A stretch of DNA of 64,000 bases from an uncultured Propionibacteriaceae bacterium (GCA_937965785.1 CALCKT010000046.1:31020-95019); one strand, 5' to 3'; counted from the stretch's first letter, positions 42,982-51,828 are shown. Program-made: numbers and translations. The notes: generated by a model not told the origin, from the letters alone.

Positions 42982-44810
42982 CGGTGGTCCTCTTCGGCTG
43001 GGGCGGTGTGCAGCTCGCCGCTCTGGCGCAGCAGCGCCCGGTAGTGGGGTTCGTCGAGCAGCTCCTCGTGGGAGCCGAGCGCCTGGATGCGTCCTCGTTC
43101 CATCACCACGATCCGGTGGGCTCCCCGGATGGCGGCGGGCCGGTGGGCGATCACCAGCACGGTGCGGCCTTTCACCAAGGTGCTCAGGGCCTGCTGGATC
43201 TCGGCCTCGGACTCGGGATCCGCGAAGGCGGTGGCCTCGTCGAGGAGCAGCACGGGGGCGTCGACCAGGATCGCCCTGGCGATCGCGATCCGCTGCTCCT
43301 GGCCGCCGGACAGTGAGGTGTCGGTGCCGATGACGGTGTCATAGCCATCGGGAAGCGACATCACGAAGTCGTCGATCCTGGCCATTCTCGCGGCCTCCCG
43401 GACCTCGTCGAGCCCCGCCCCCGGACGACCCAGGGCGATGTTGTCGCGGACGGTGGCCCGCAGCAGCTGGGCGTCCTGGAGCACGAACGAGACCTTCGAG
43501 TAGAGGGTCTCCTCGGTCAGCTGCCGCAGATCGACGCCGCCGAGCCGGATGCTCCCGGAATCCGGATCGGCGAAACGGGCGATCAGCGTGGCCAGGGTCG
43601 ACTTACCGGAACCCGAGGGGCCGAGCAGGGCCGTCACGGTTCCCTCCTTCAGGGTGAGACTGACGTCGTCGACGGCGAGGGTCTCACCGTAGGAGAAGGT
43701 GACGTGATCGAGTTCTACGGTGCACCCTTGGGGGACCTGCGAGGTCTCGGGGTAGGGCAGGACGGGGGTGTCGAGGATGTTGCACAGCCGGATCGCCGCG
43801 GCCCCGGCCATTTGGTAGGACCAGGAGATCGAGGAGACGACCTGCACGGCACCGGGGAGCACCAACGCGATCAGCGTGGCCGCTAGCACCTTGGGCAACG
43901 TGACCACCCCGGCCTGGATCAGCAGGGCCCCGCCCCCCAGGTTCACCACGAGCAGCAGCGGAATGGAGATCCACGCCATGGAGACGCAGCTGATCGATAC
44001 CAGGGGCAGCGCCCAGGCACGGAAGAACCGGGAGAACTCGTCGGCGGAATCCACGTAGGCGGAGTGCGCCCTACCGACCCGCCCGAAGGCCTTGACCACC
44101 GAGATCCCGGCGACGAACTCGGCCATGGTGGAGGAGACCTTCGCCAGTTTCGCGTCCATCTCCGCGGTCTTCTCCGGCATGCCCTTCATGGAGACGGCGT
44201 AGGTGGCCATGTGCAGCGGGATCGTGGCGATGCTGAGCAACCCCAGCCGCCAGTCCAGCCAGAACGCCAGACAGAGGAGGGCCAGCGGGGTCACCACCGC
44301 GTTGAGGATCTCGACGGGGCCGTGGGCGATCACGGTGTGGACGGCGCGGGTGTCGTCCTGGACGCCCTTACGGATCATGCCCGAGGTCGACTCGGTGAAC
44401 CACGACAGCGGGGCCCGGGCCAGGCGCTGCGCGATGCCGCGCTGCAACTGGTCGCGCAGCCTCAGGTCGGCGACGTGGGTGATGAGCAGGCCGACGAAAT
44501 ACAGCAGCAGCTGGCCGGAGAAGGCGCCGATCAGCAGTCCGATCGCCGACCAGGCCCGGTCGGCGTCGACGGCGGTGCCGGAGCTGTGGGCGGCCAGCAG
44601 GAGATCACCGAGCTGGACGAGGGCGAGGTAGGGGGCGGTCGTGAGAATGGCCGAGGCGATCACGAACGCCTGCCCCAGCCGCTGCAGTCCGCGCACCGGG
44701 GCGGCCAGGCGTTTGATCGCAGCCTGCCCCTCCTGCGCTTTCCGTTTGTTCTCCTCCAGCGGATCGTCCTGCTGGTCCGGTTCGACGCGTTCAAGTTCCT
44801 GCGTCGTCAT
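42978..44810 (-). CDS. ABC transporter ATP-binding/permease, siderophore type (IrtA/YbtP-like)
   Basis: 610 residues. A charged N-terminal stretch of about 45 residues precedes six helices; the ATPase has GPSGSGKSTLATLIARFAD, LSGGQEQRIAIARAI and LLLDEATAFADPESEAEIQ. DEATAFADPE is characteristic of YbtP/YbtQ and IrtA-type siderophore transporters. There is no siderophore-interacting (reductase) domain as in mycobacterial IrtA. It is the first gene of the six-gene operon and is divergent from a TetR gene. Confidence 0.85.
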   Translation of the reverse strand: MTTQELERVEPDQQDDPLEENKRKAQEGQAAIKRLAAPVRGLQRLGQAFVIASAILTTAPYLALVQLGDLLLAAHSSGTAVDADRAWSAIGLLIGAFSGQLLLYFVGLLITHVADLRLRDQLQRGIAQRLARAPLSWFTESTSGMIRKGVQDDTRAVHTVIAHGPVEILNAVVTPLALLCLAFWLDWRLGLLSIATIPLHMATYAVSMKGMPEKTAEMDAKLAKVSSTMAEFVAGISVVKAFGRVGRAHSAYVDSADEFSRFFRAWALPLVSISCVSMAWISIPLLLVVNLGGGALLIQAGVVTLPKVLAATLIALVLPGAVQVVSSISWSYQMAGAAAIRLCNILDTPVLPYPETSQVPQGCTVELDHVTFSYGETLAVDDVSLTLKEGTVTALLGPSGSGKSTLATLIARFADPDSGSIRLGGVDLRQLTEETLYSKVSFVLQDAQLLRATVRDNIALGRPGAGLDEVREAARMARIDDFVMSLPDGYDTVIGTDTSLSGGQEQRIAIARAILVDAPVLLLDEATAFADPESEAEIQQALSTLVKGRTVLVIAHRPAAIRGAHRIVVMERGRIQALGSHEELLDEPHYRALLRQSGELHTAPAEEDHR

Positions 44811-44855
44811 GAGTTACACCTCGAAAGATTGGGAAATGGTCTTCAGTGTTCAATG

Positions 44856-44865
44856 AGGTTCACCT
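44856..44865. promoter_or_regulatory. Candidate operator between ABC operon and TetR gene
   Basis: AGGTTCACCT (AGGT-TC-ACCT) lies in the 96-base divergent gap, within a stretch less GC-rich than the genes. It could be a TetR operator; it also recalls half of a DtxR/IdeR iron box but lacks the full 19-base pattern. Confidence 0.3.
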
Positions 44866-44906
44866 TAACGCCACGCTGTGACGTGGGCAACGAGTACGTT
44901 AACCGC

Positions 44907-45566
44907 ATGAGATCACACGGGAGGCGTACCGGTCCGAAACCGGGCTTCACCCACGACGACGTCGTCACGGCCGCGTTGGAGATCGGGATCCGTGACTTCA
45001 CCCTCGCGGGGGTGGCCAAACTCCTGGGGGTCGGCACCCCGGCGCTGTACCGCACCATCGCGTCGCGGGACGACCTGCTGCGTGACTGTCTGAAACGGTT
45101 GGCCCGGGAGAACAACTTCACCGTCCCCGAAGGCGGGTGGCGAGAACTGCTGCGACACCAGGCCGAGTGGTTGTGGGATCTGGCGGACAAGCACCCCGGG
45201 CTCGCGGAGACCTTCCTGGTGGTCACCTGGGCACACCACTACTTCGCCCGGGGCATGAAAACCTGCATCGAAGCGCTGGTCGAACGGGGGTTCAGCCCGG
45301 ATGACGCCACCTTCGTGGTGGATTTCATCGGCGACACCGTGCTGTGCACCCGCCTGGTGATCGAGGCGAACCGTGCGATCCTCCCGGGGAAGGATGGTGC
45401 GGTTGCGACGGGGCTGGAAGCCGCCGTCGAGAACTTCAACCGGGAGAAACTCGCCAAGGATTTTCCGGATCAGCTCGTGCCCAATGAGGGCTGGACGGGC
45501 CGGGGTTTCCTGGACCGCAAGATCGAGTTCATCATCGATGGGATGGCCCGGCGGGTCGGCGGGTGA
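44907..45566 (+). CDS. TetR-family transcriptional regulator
   Basis: 219 residues. The helix-turn-helix is at about residues 20-60 (IRDFTLAGVAKLLGVGTPAL, then YRTIASRDDLL), with the rest a helical ligand-binding domain with HHYFARGMKTCIEALVERGF. It starts at ATG 44907, 96 bases from the start of the divergent ABC operon, and is likely its repressor. The HTH is a TetR variant with ALYRTI in place of the usual LYYHF. Confidence 0.85.
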   Translation: MRSHGRRTGPKPGFTHDDVVTAALEIGIRDFTLAGVAKLLGVGTPALYRTIASRDDLLRDCLKRLARENNFTVPEGGWRELLRHQAEWLWDLADKHPGLAETFLVVTWAHHYFARGMKTCIEALVERGFSPDDATFVVDFIGDTVLCTRLVIEANRAILPGKDGAVATGLEAAVENFNREKLAKDFPDQLVPNEGWTGRGFLDRKIEFIIDGMARRVGG

Positions 45567-45592
45567 ACCACTCCCCAGAATCTCGTGGGACC

Positions 45593-45684
45593 GGTTTGCT
45601 GGCCTTGTTCACGTTCGCTGGCCTCACAGCGCAGGCAAACGTGAACAAGGCCAGCAAACCATTCACAAGGCCAGCGAACCGGTG
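45593..45684. terminator. Long hairpin between convergent genes
   Basis: A perfect 23-base stem, 45593-45615 with 45638-45660 (GGTTTGCTGGCCTTGTTCAC and three more bases), around a 22-base loop. A second partial right arm (GGCCAGCGAACCGGT, 45670-45684) could pair with ACCGGTTTGCTGGCC at 45590-45604, giving an alternative fold. It lies between the TetR and dhaL 3' ends and probably terminates both. Confidence 0.7.
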
Positions 45685-45703
45685 ACGGGAGGGTCGGCGG
45701 GGA

Positions 45704-46324
45704 TCAGAGATGCCGGGATGCGCTGTCGAGGATCAAGGCCATGGACACCGCCCCCGGGTCGATGTGTCCGATGGAGCGTTCCCCGTAGTGCGCCGCACGG
45801 CCGCGGCGGGCCAGCATGTCGCGGGTGGCCTCGGCGCCCGCTTTCGCGGCGGCGGCGGCCCGGGCCAGGCTGGTGGAGGGGTCCTCGTCGCGTTCCAGGC
45901 TCGCGTGTTCGAGCACGTCGATGGCGGGACACAGGGCGTCCAGCATGGTCTTGTCGCCCACCTTCGCCCTGCCCCGAGATGCGATTCCGTCGCGTCCGGC
46001 CTTCAACGCCTGACAGACGCTGGAGACGGTGTACGGGGACTGCCAGAGCTGCCCGACGCGCAGGAAGAACGTCCCGTACAGCGGCCCCGAGGCCCCACCG
46101 ACGGAACTGACCAGGGCCATGCCCACCTGGTTGAGGTACTGGCGCGTGGTGGTGTCCGGGCCGGGGGTGATCGTGGCGGCGGTCGCCATGCCGCGTGCCA
46201 TGTTCGTGCCGTGATCGCCGTCGCCGATGGCGGCGTCCAGCCCGTCCAGCTCGTCGATGCGGGCCTCGAACTCCGCGGCGGCTGATTTCAGCCAAGCGCT
46301 CAGGGCATCAGGGCCGTCAAGCAT
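45704..46324 (-). CDS. dhaL: Dihydroxyacetone kinase subunit DhaL-like
   Basis: 206 residues, the all-helical nucleotide-binding barrel of DhaL. GLDAAIGDGDHGTNMARG carries the magnesium-binding aspartates, and GGASGPLYGTFFL with VGDKTMLDAL are further family motifs. DhaL holds ADP or ATP and works with DhaK, which binds dihydroxyacetone. No dhaK or dhaM is found beside it or elsewhere in the window. It may partner a distant DhaK or another subunit. Confidence 0.9.
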   Translation of the reverse strand: MLDGPDALSAWLKSAAAEFEARIDELDGLDAAIGDGDHGTNMARGMATAATITPGPDTTTRQYLNQVGMALVSSVGGASGPLYGTFFLRVGQLWQSPYTVSSVCQALKAGRDGIASRGRAKVGDKTMLDALCPAIDVLEHASLERDEDPSTSLARAAAAAKAGAEATRDMLARRGRAAHYGERSIGHIDPGAVSMALILDSASRHL

Positions 46325-46378
46325 GGGTGTCCTTTCCGTTTCGGGGCGATCTCCCCGCAGAAGCAGTCGAAGTGGATT

Positions 46379-46621
46379 TCAGCGCAGGCCGCGCAGGAAG
46401 TCCTCGTCGTCGTCGGGGGCGAGAGGGCGCGACCGGGGGCGAGAGGTGGGGCGCCCCGCGAGCAACCAGGCGAACGGACCAGCCACCGGGACGCAGATCA
46501 CGACGAACAACCACAGCCACCGGGGCATGGCGCGTACGCGAGCTCCCTTGGTCTGTGCAAGTTCGACGACGCAGTAGATGGTGAGCATCACCACTGCGAC
46601 GAGTAAAAGCACCCTGAGCAC
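46379..46621 (-). CDS. Small membrane protein with PLDc_N domain
   Basis: 80 residues. Two transmembrane helices (VLLLVAVVMLTIYCVVELA and PRWLWLFVVICVPVAGPFAWLLAG) surround a short polar loop, with an acidic/basic C-terminal tail. This is the phospholipase D N-terminal (PLDc_N) pattern, common as a stand-alone small protein in actinobacteria with no known enzymatic activity. It lies between dhaL and the divergent menE. Confidence 0.8.
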   Translation of the reverse strand: MLRVLLLVAVVMLTIYCVVELAQTKGARVRAMPRWLWLFVVICVPVAGPFAWLLAGRPTSRPRSRPLAPDDDEDFLRGLR

Positions 46622-46702
46622 AAGACAATTCTAGCTCCCGGAATCCATTTTTCACTCCCGGTGTTAGGGTCGCGTCGCTACCGAGAAGCGAAGGCGGTGA
46701 CG

Positions 46703-47713
46703 ATGAGCACGGACGTGGCCCGGATGCTGGAGGGGGGAGCGGCGCTGTGGCTGGCGGACGGCCCGGCCCCCCGGCTGCCGCGGAATGTGGGGGCGGTGGT
46801 GCAGACCTCCGGCACGACCGGGTCGGCCCGACGCGTCGTGCTCTCCAGGGATGCGCTGCGGGCGGCCGCGGAGGCGGCCCGGGAACGCGTGGGAGGTGAC
46901 CTGACCTGGCATCTGGCCCTGCCCGGGCGCTACGTGGCCGGGCTGATGGTGCAGGTGCGCTCAGCGGCGGCGGGTCGGAGGACACCCGTGGTTCCCACCG
47001 ACCTCAAGGGGCTCATCCCCACCGGTGACGGCGACGCCATCAGCCTGGTGCCCACCCAGCTGCACCGCGCCCTGGGGGATGCCGCCGTCACGAAACGGCT
47101 GCGAGCCTTCGACCTGATCCTGCTCGGCGGCGCCCCCCTCGGTAACGAGCTGCGGGAACGCGCCCGGGACGCGGGACTGGCCGTCGTCGAGAGCTACGGC
47201 ATGTCGGAGACCAGCGGCGGGGTGGTCTGGGACGGCAAACCGTTGCCGGGCATCCGGATCGGGCTGCGCGACGGCCGGGTGGGAATTGGTGGCCCGACGC
47301 TGTTCGACGGCTACCTGGACGATCCCGCCGCGACCGCCGAGGCCATGGAGGAGGACACGCTGCTCACCCGTGACCGGGGACGCTGGGAGGAAGGCAGGCT
47401 CGTGATCACCGGGCGCGTCGACGACGTGGTCATCTCCGGCGGGGTGAACGTCGACCTGGCCGAGGTGCGGGCCGCCGCGGCCCGCATCGACCCGGAGACC
47501 GCGGTGCTGGCCGTCCCGGACGCGGAGTGGGGGCATCTGGTGGTGCTGTTCGCCGGGGACGGGAACCTCGGGGCCTGGCGCGAGGCCCTCGCAGGCGCGC
47601 TGCCCCGGGCGTGGCTGCCGCAGCGGCTCGTCGTCACCCCGATCCCGCGCACCCCCGGCGGCAAACCGGACCGCGAGGCGCTCAATGGCCTCATCGCGGG
47701 CGAGAACCATTAG
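46703..47713 (+). CDS. menE: o-Succinylbenzoate-CoA ligase
   Basis: 336 residues, short for the AMP-forming acyl-CoA synthetase family but usual for actinobacterial MenE. The AMP-binding motif TSGTTGSARRVVLS is at about residue 35, SYGMSETSGG is the second core motif, and the C-terminal catalytic lysine lies in PRTPGGKPDRE. It activates o-succinylbenzoate to its CoA thioester for ring closure by MenB. ATG 46703 is used; a GTG six bases upstream is possible. It is first of the men cluster. Confidence 0.9.
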   Translation: MSTDVARMLEGGAALWLADGPAPRLPRNVGAVVQTSGTTGSARRVVLSRDALRAAAEAARERVGGDLTWHLALPGRYVAGLMVQVRSAAAGRRTPVVPTDLKGLIPTGDGDAISLVPTQLHRALGDAAVTKRLRAFDLILLGGAPLGNELRERARDAGLAVVESYGMSETSGGVVWDGKPLPGIRIGLRDGRVGIGGPTLFDGYLDDPAATAEAMEEDTLLTRDRGRWEEGRLVITGRVDDVVISGGVNVDLAEVRAAAARIDPETAVLAVPDAEWGHLVVLFAGDGNLGAWREALAGALPRAWLPQRLVVTPIPRTPGGKPDREALNGLIAGENH

Positions 47714-47725
47714 CATGGCCCCATC

Positions 47726-48616
47726 ATGAGCTTCTCCACGTGGGTGGCCGGTGCCCGGCCCCGGACCCTTCCTGCCGCAGCCGCCCCCATCATGGCGGGA
47801 GTGGCCGCAGGTCTCGGAACCACCCCGGCACCGCCCCCATGGCGCCTGATCCTGCTGCCCCTGCTCTGTCTCGGGGTGGCGCTGGCCCTCCAGGTGGGGG
47901 TCAACTACGCCAACGACTACTCCGACGGCATCCGCGGCACCGACGACGTGCGCGTCGGTCCCGTCCGGTTGACCGCCTCCGGGCTGGCGCGCCCCGAAGC
48001 GGTGAAACGGGCCGCCTTCCTGTGTTTCGGTGTCGCGGCGGTGCTGGGGGGCGCGACCGTCGTGATCAGCGGACACTGGTGGCTGCTGTTGGTCGGGGCC
48101 GTCAGCATCCTCGCGGCCTGGTACTACACGGGCGGTTCCCGGCCCTACGGATATCACGGCCTCGGAGAGGTCATGGTTTTCCTGTTCTTCGGGTTGGTGG
48201 CGACGGTGGGCACCACCCTGGTCACCTTCGACTCGGCCCCACCGGCTTCCTGGGTGGCGGCCGTCGGGATCGGGGCCCTGGCCAGCGCCCTGCTGGTGGT
48301 CAACAACCTCCGCGACCTCACCGCCGACGCCGAGGTGGGCAAACGCACCCTGGCCACCCGGCTGGGTGATTCCGGAACCCGGGTTTTCTTCGTGGTGCTG
48401 CTGGTGGTGGGGGCGGTCTCGGTGCTGGGGGTGATGGCGCTCAGCACGCCCTGGGCGGGGCTGGGGCTGCTGGGTTTCGTCCTGGTGCTCGGTCCCGCCG
48501 CGCGGCTGCTGGGTGGGGCCATCGGACGTGACCTGATCGCGATGCTCCAGGCCACGTCCTTCACGGAGCTGGCGATGGCCGCCGGGTTGCTGCTGGGGGC
48601 GGTGGTCGGCCGGTGA
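47726..48616 (+). CDS. menA: 1,4-Dihydroxy-2-naphthoate polyprenyltransferase
   Basis: 296 residues, eight or nine helices of the UbiA family. The prenyl-diphosphate motif is NYANDYSDGIRGTDD (Asn-x3-Asp pattern), with a second acidic motif in NNLRDLTADAEVGKRTLA. It attaches a polyprenyl chain to DHNA and releases CO2, giving demethylmenaquinone in the membrane. It follows menE after 12 bases and overlaps menC (GTGA). Confidence 0.95.
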   Translation: MSFSTWVAGARPRTLPAAAAPIMAGVAAGLGTTPAPPPWRLILLPLLCLGVALALQVGVNYANDYSDGIRGTDDVRVGPVRLTASGLARPEAVKRAAFLCFGVAAVLGGATVVISGHWWLLLVGAVSILAAWYYTGGSRPYGYHGLGEVMVFLFFGLVATVGTTLVTFDSAPPASWVAAVGIGALASALLVVNNLRDLTADAEVGKRTLATRLGDSGTRVFFVVLLVVGAVSVLGVMALSTPWAGLGLLGFVLVLGPAARLLGGAIGRDLIAMLQATSFTELAMAAGLLLGAVVGR

Positions 48617-49560
48617 TCGTCTTCGACATCCCCCTGCAGGTTCCGTTCCGGGGCGTCACCCGGCGGCAGGGGGTCCTGTTCGAGGGTGAGGCGGGCTGGG
48701 CCGAGTGGAGTCCCTTCCGGGAGTACGGCGACCAGGAGGCCGCCGCCTGGCTGAGGGCCGCCGTCGCGGTGGCCCGGGAGGGTCATCCCGAGCCGCTGCG
48801 GGACAGCGTGGCCGTCAACGGCATCATCCCGGCCATCAGCCCCGGTGAGGTGGCGCGGCGGGCCGCGGAATCCGGGTGCAGCACCCTCAAGGTCAAGGTC
48901 GCGGCCCCCGGTGAGAGTCTCGACGACGACGTGGCCCGGGTGGCGGCGGCCCGTGCCGCCCTGCCCCGCGGGGCGATCCGCGTCGACGCCAACGGGGCCT
49001 GGAGCCCCACCCGGGCCGAGGAGGCGATCCGGGAACTCGCCCAGTTCGGTCTCGAATACGTGGAGCAGCCCTGCTCCAGCGCGGAGGAGCTCGCCGAGCT
49101 GCGCCGCCGCCTGGACGGCCTGGTCGCGATCGCTGCCGACGAATCCATCCGGCGGGCCTCCGATCCCCTGCGGGTGCGGGATCTCGGCGCGGCCGACGTG
49201 GTGGTGCTGAAGGTGCAGCCGCTCGGCGGTGCCGCAGCCTGCCTCGACCTGGCGGACCGGCTTGGGCTTCCCGTGGTGGTCTCCAGCGCCGTGGAGACCT
49301 CCGTCGGGCTGGAGGCGGGGCTGCGACTGGCCGCGGCGCTGCCGGAGCTGCCGTTCGCCTGCGGCCTGGAAACCGGCCGGCTCCTGGCCCGCGACGTCAC
49401 CGAGCACCCGCTGCTGCCGGCCGCGGGCCGGATCGAGGTGCGCCCCGCGCACGTCGACGCCGATCTGCTGGAGGCCTGCCGCGCCGGCATGCGGACCGAG
49501 AGCTGGTGGCTGGACAGGTTGCACCGGGTGGCCGCGGTCGCGGGGGTGGAACTGCCGTGA
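48613..49560 (+). CDS. menC: o-Succinylbenzoate synthase
   Basis: 315 residues of the enolase superfamily. Catalytic lysine in STLKVKVA, metal ligands in RVDANGAW, EQPC and ADESI, and a further lysine in VLKVQPLGG match MenC. It dehydrates SHCHC to o-succinylbenzoate. GTG 48613 overlaps the menA stop, and its own stop overlaps menD, so translation is coupled throughout the cluster. Confidence 0.93.
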   Translation: MIVFDIPLQVPFRGVTRRQGVLFEGEAGWAEWSPFREYGDQEAAAWLRAAVAVAREGHPEPLRDSVAVNGIIPAISPGEVARRAAESGCSTLKVKVAAPGESLDDDVARVAAARAALPRGAIRVDANGAWSPTRAEEAIRELAQFGLEYVEQPCSSAEELAELRRRLDGLVAIAADESIRRASDPLRVRDLGAADVVVLKVQPLGGAAACLDLADRLGLPVVVSSAVETSVGLEAGLRLAAALPELPFACGLETGRLLARDVTEHPLLPAAGRIEVRPAHVDADLLEACRAGMRTESWWLDRLHRVAAVAGVELP

Positions 49561-51110
49561 ACTCCCCGCTGCTGGGAAAGGTGATCGTGGAGGCCCTGCT
49601 GGCCTCCGGGGTCCGGGACGTGCTGCTGGCGCCCGGTTCCCGCAACGCCCCGATCTCCCTGGCCCTCCACGCCGCCGAGACCGCCGGGCTGCTGGGGTTG
49701 CACGTCAGGATCGACGAACGCGTCGCGGCCTTCACCGCCCTCGGGATGGCGAAGGCCTCGGGCAGGGTCGTGGCGGTGGTCACCACCTCCGGGACGGCCG
49801 TGGGGAACCTGGTGCCCGCCGCCATGGAGGCGCGCGCATCCGGGATCCCGCTGCTGCTGCTGACCGCCGACCGTCCCGCGCACCTGGTCGGCACGGGAGC
49901 CAACCAGACCTGCGACCAGCTGGGGATCCTCGGCCCGGCCGCGGTCGGGGTGCTGCGGCTGGCCTCCGGCACGGGCACCGAACCGGCCTGGCGGGCGACG
50001 ATCACCCGGGCCTGCGCCCTGGCCGCGGGTACCAGGACCCGCCGCCCGGGACCCGTGCAGGTCAACGTGGAGTTCGAGACCCCGCTCGTTGATCCCGCCA
50101 CCCCCGCACCCGAACCCCAGGAGGTGCGCCCGGTCCTCGCCCCGAGCACCGGCACCGAGGTGTACGAGGTGACGGGGCCGGCCCGCACCGTGGTGCTCGC
50201 GGGGGACGCGCCCCCCGTCGTGGGTGCGGAGGCCAGGGCCACCGCGGAGGTGGCGGGGGTCCCGCTGCTGGCCGAACCCTCCAGCAACGCCCGCACCGGC
50301 GGCGCCGTTCCCCGCTACCGGGAGCTGCTGCCCGTCCTCGGCCCCGAGATCGAACGGGTCGTGGTCTTCGGGCATCCCACGCTGTCCAGGCCCGTTTCCG
50401 AACTGCTGGGCCGCGGCGACGTGGAGCTGATCGTCGTCGCCCCGCACGCCGACTGGATCGATCCCGGGCACGCCGCCGCGCGGGTGGTCGACCGTGTCCT
50501 GCTGCCGCCCGGGGATCCCGCCTGGCTGGCCCGCTGGCGACAGCCGGGGGGCGCGGCCCCGCAGGAACCACGGAAACTGACGGGGGAGGCCGTGGCGGCG
50601 GAGGTGGTGGCGGCCTCGCGGCCGGGCGAGAACCTGGTGTTCGGCGCCAGCTCCAGCATCCGCTACGCGGACCTCGCGCCGATCAACCCGAACCCCGGGC
50701 CCTGCTGGGCGAACCGCGGGCTGGCCGGGATAGACGGCACGGTTGCCACGGCCACCGGGATCGCCCTGGCCACCGGGGCGCCGACGACGCTGCTGCTGGG
50801 CGATCTCACCCTGCAGCACGACCTGGGGGCGTTGGCCACGCCCGAAGCTGGACATGAGGTGCGGTTACGTGTAGTCCTTTTGGACGACCATGGAGGGACG
50901 ATATTCGCATCCCTGGAGCAGGGACAGCCAGCTTTCGCAGCCTCCTTCGACCGGGTGTTCCGGGCTCCACAAGGGGTTGAGCTGGGAGCGGTGGTCCGTT
51001 CGATGGGGTGGCGGACGTCAGAAGTTACCTGCATACAATCACTGCGTCGGGTGCTTGCCGAGCCAAGCTCTGACCGTGAGTTACTGCATATTGTTCTGGG
51101 TCAGGACTAG
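49557..51110 (+). CDS. menD: 2-Succinyl-5-enolpyruvyl-6-hydroxy-3-cyclohexene-1-carboxylate synthase
   Basis: 517 residues, a thiamine-diphosphate enzyme. The N-terminal domain has VRDVLLAPGSRNAPISLALH and the cofactor-activating glutamate in RIDERVAAF; the C-terminal domain has the GDLTLQHDLGAL diphosphate-binding motif. It condenses isochorismate with 2-oxoglutarate. The start is GTG 49557 (NSPLLGKVIVEALL) overlapping the menC stop. menF and menB are not in the window. Confidence 0.95.
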   Translation: MNSPLLGKVIVEALLASGVRDVLLAPGSRNAPISLALHAAETAGLLGLHVRIDERVAAFTALGMAKASGRVVAVVTTSGTAVGNLVPAAMEARASGIPLLLLTADRPAHLVGTGANQTCDQLGILGPAAVGVLRLASGTGTEPAWRATITRACALAAGTRTRRPGPVQVNVEFETPLVDPATPAPEPQEVRPVLAPSTGTEVYEVTGPARTVVLAGDAPPVVGAEARATAEVAGVPLLAEPSSNARTGGAVPRYRELLPVLGPEIERVVVFGHPTLSRPVSELLGRGDVELIVVAPHADWIDPGHAAARVVDRVLLPPGDPAWLARWRQPGGAAPQEPRKLTGEAVAAEVVAASRPGENLVFGASSSIRYADLAPINPNPGPCWANRGLAGIDGTVATATGIALATGAPTTLLLGDLTLQHDLGALATPEAGHEVRLRVVLLDDHGGTIFASLEQGQPAFAASFDRVFRAPQGVELGAVVRSMGWRTSEVTCIQSLRRVLAEPSSDRELLHIVLGQD

Positions 51111-51127
51111 CCTGCAAGGAGTGCCGA

Positions 51128-51613
51128 ATGAATACTCATTCAGGGAGGGAAGACAAAGTGCGTCAGTTCCACAAGCCGGTGAGACGACCAAGTGATGTCC
51201 TTGAAGAGTTTGATGGTTCCGGGGACCCGGCGGACGAGAGCAGCGCGGCGCACGACACCGCCGCTGTGCTCGTCCACCTGGTGGGGGACAAGGCGGTTCC
51301 CGCGGTGCGTGCCCGGCTGGTTGAATACATTGCGGCCGAGGGCATCGAGGACCTTCTGGAACTCTGGTCACGGACGGCGGCGATTTCGCTGCCCGGGTCG
51401 CTGTGGCGGTTGCGACAAATCGAACGGAAGCTCCCCGAGGGGCCCGTCGCCGAGGAGGTACGCAGCGTTCTCGCAGGGGAATACGAGGGAGACTTCGGTG
51501 ATCTGTGCACCCGGGCGGCGATCATTGGCAGACGGCTCGGGCCCCGTTGGGATCAGTTGGCGGCGGAGCTGGAGGGATGCGCCAGGTCCTGGTACGCCGG
51601 GACACTCTGGTGA
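51128..51613 (+). CDS. Hypothetical protein downstream of menD
   Basis: 161 residues, soluble, mostly helical, with no family I recognise. Landmarks are FHKPVRRPSDVLEEFD near the N-terminus and RIGRRLGP-like basic runs (AAIIGRRLGPRWDQL) near the end. Two starts are plausible: ATG 51128 with AAGGAG six bases upstream, and GTG 51158 with GGGAGGG about seven bases upstream. It lies 17 bases after menD and could be the last gene of that operon. Confidence 0.7.
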   Translation: MNTHSGREDKVRQFHKPVRRPSDVLEEFDGSGDPADESSAAHDTAAVLVHLVGDKAVPAVRARLVEYIAAEGIEDLLELWSRTAAISLPGSLWRLRQIERKLPEGPVAEEVRSVLAGEYEGDFGDLCTRAAIIGRRLGPRWDQLAAELEGCARSWYAGTLW

Positions 51614-51728
51614 TTCGCGAAGTTCACGCTAATATGGATCCAACCGGATCGCGGTAACCCCGGGCTCCACCTTTAGCCGCTGCGAGCGGCCTTTCGCCGA
51701 GAGGCGTTCCCGGTCCGGTCCAGACGTT

Positions 51729-51760
51729 GGGCGGTCGGCGGTTTCGCCGGCCGCCCGTTT
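51729..51760 (+). terminator. Hairpin terminator before pntA
   Basis: GGGCGGTCGGCG (51729-51740) and CGCCGGCCGCCC (51745-51756) pair over 12 bases with one G-T mismatch around a GTTT loop and are followed by GTTTCATTT. It closes the men/hypothetical unit; the pntA promoter should lie in the next 70 bases. Confidence 0.7.
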
Positions 51761-51828
51761 CATTTCCGGACACGGTGCCATCCAAACCCCGGGTGCACAG
51801 GAAGACCGAGGGACGGTAGCGTGATCCC

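Noticed and set aside
44851..44870. Iron box for a DtxR/IdeR regulator upstream of the siderophore-type ABC genes
   Set aside because: Only the AGGTTCACCT core is present; the 19-base consensus is not met, so it is kept only as a weak operator candidate.
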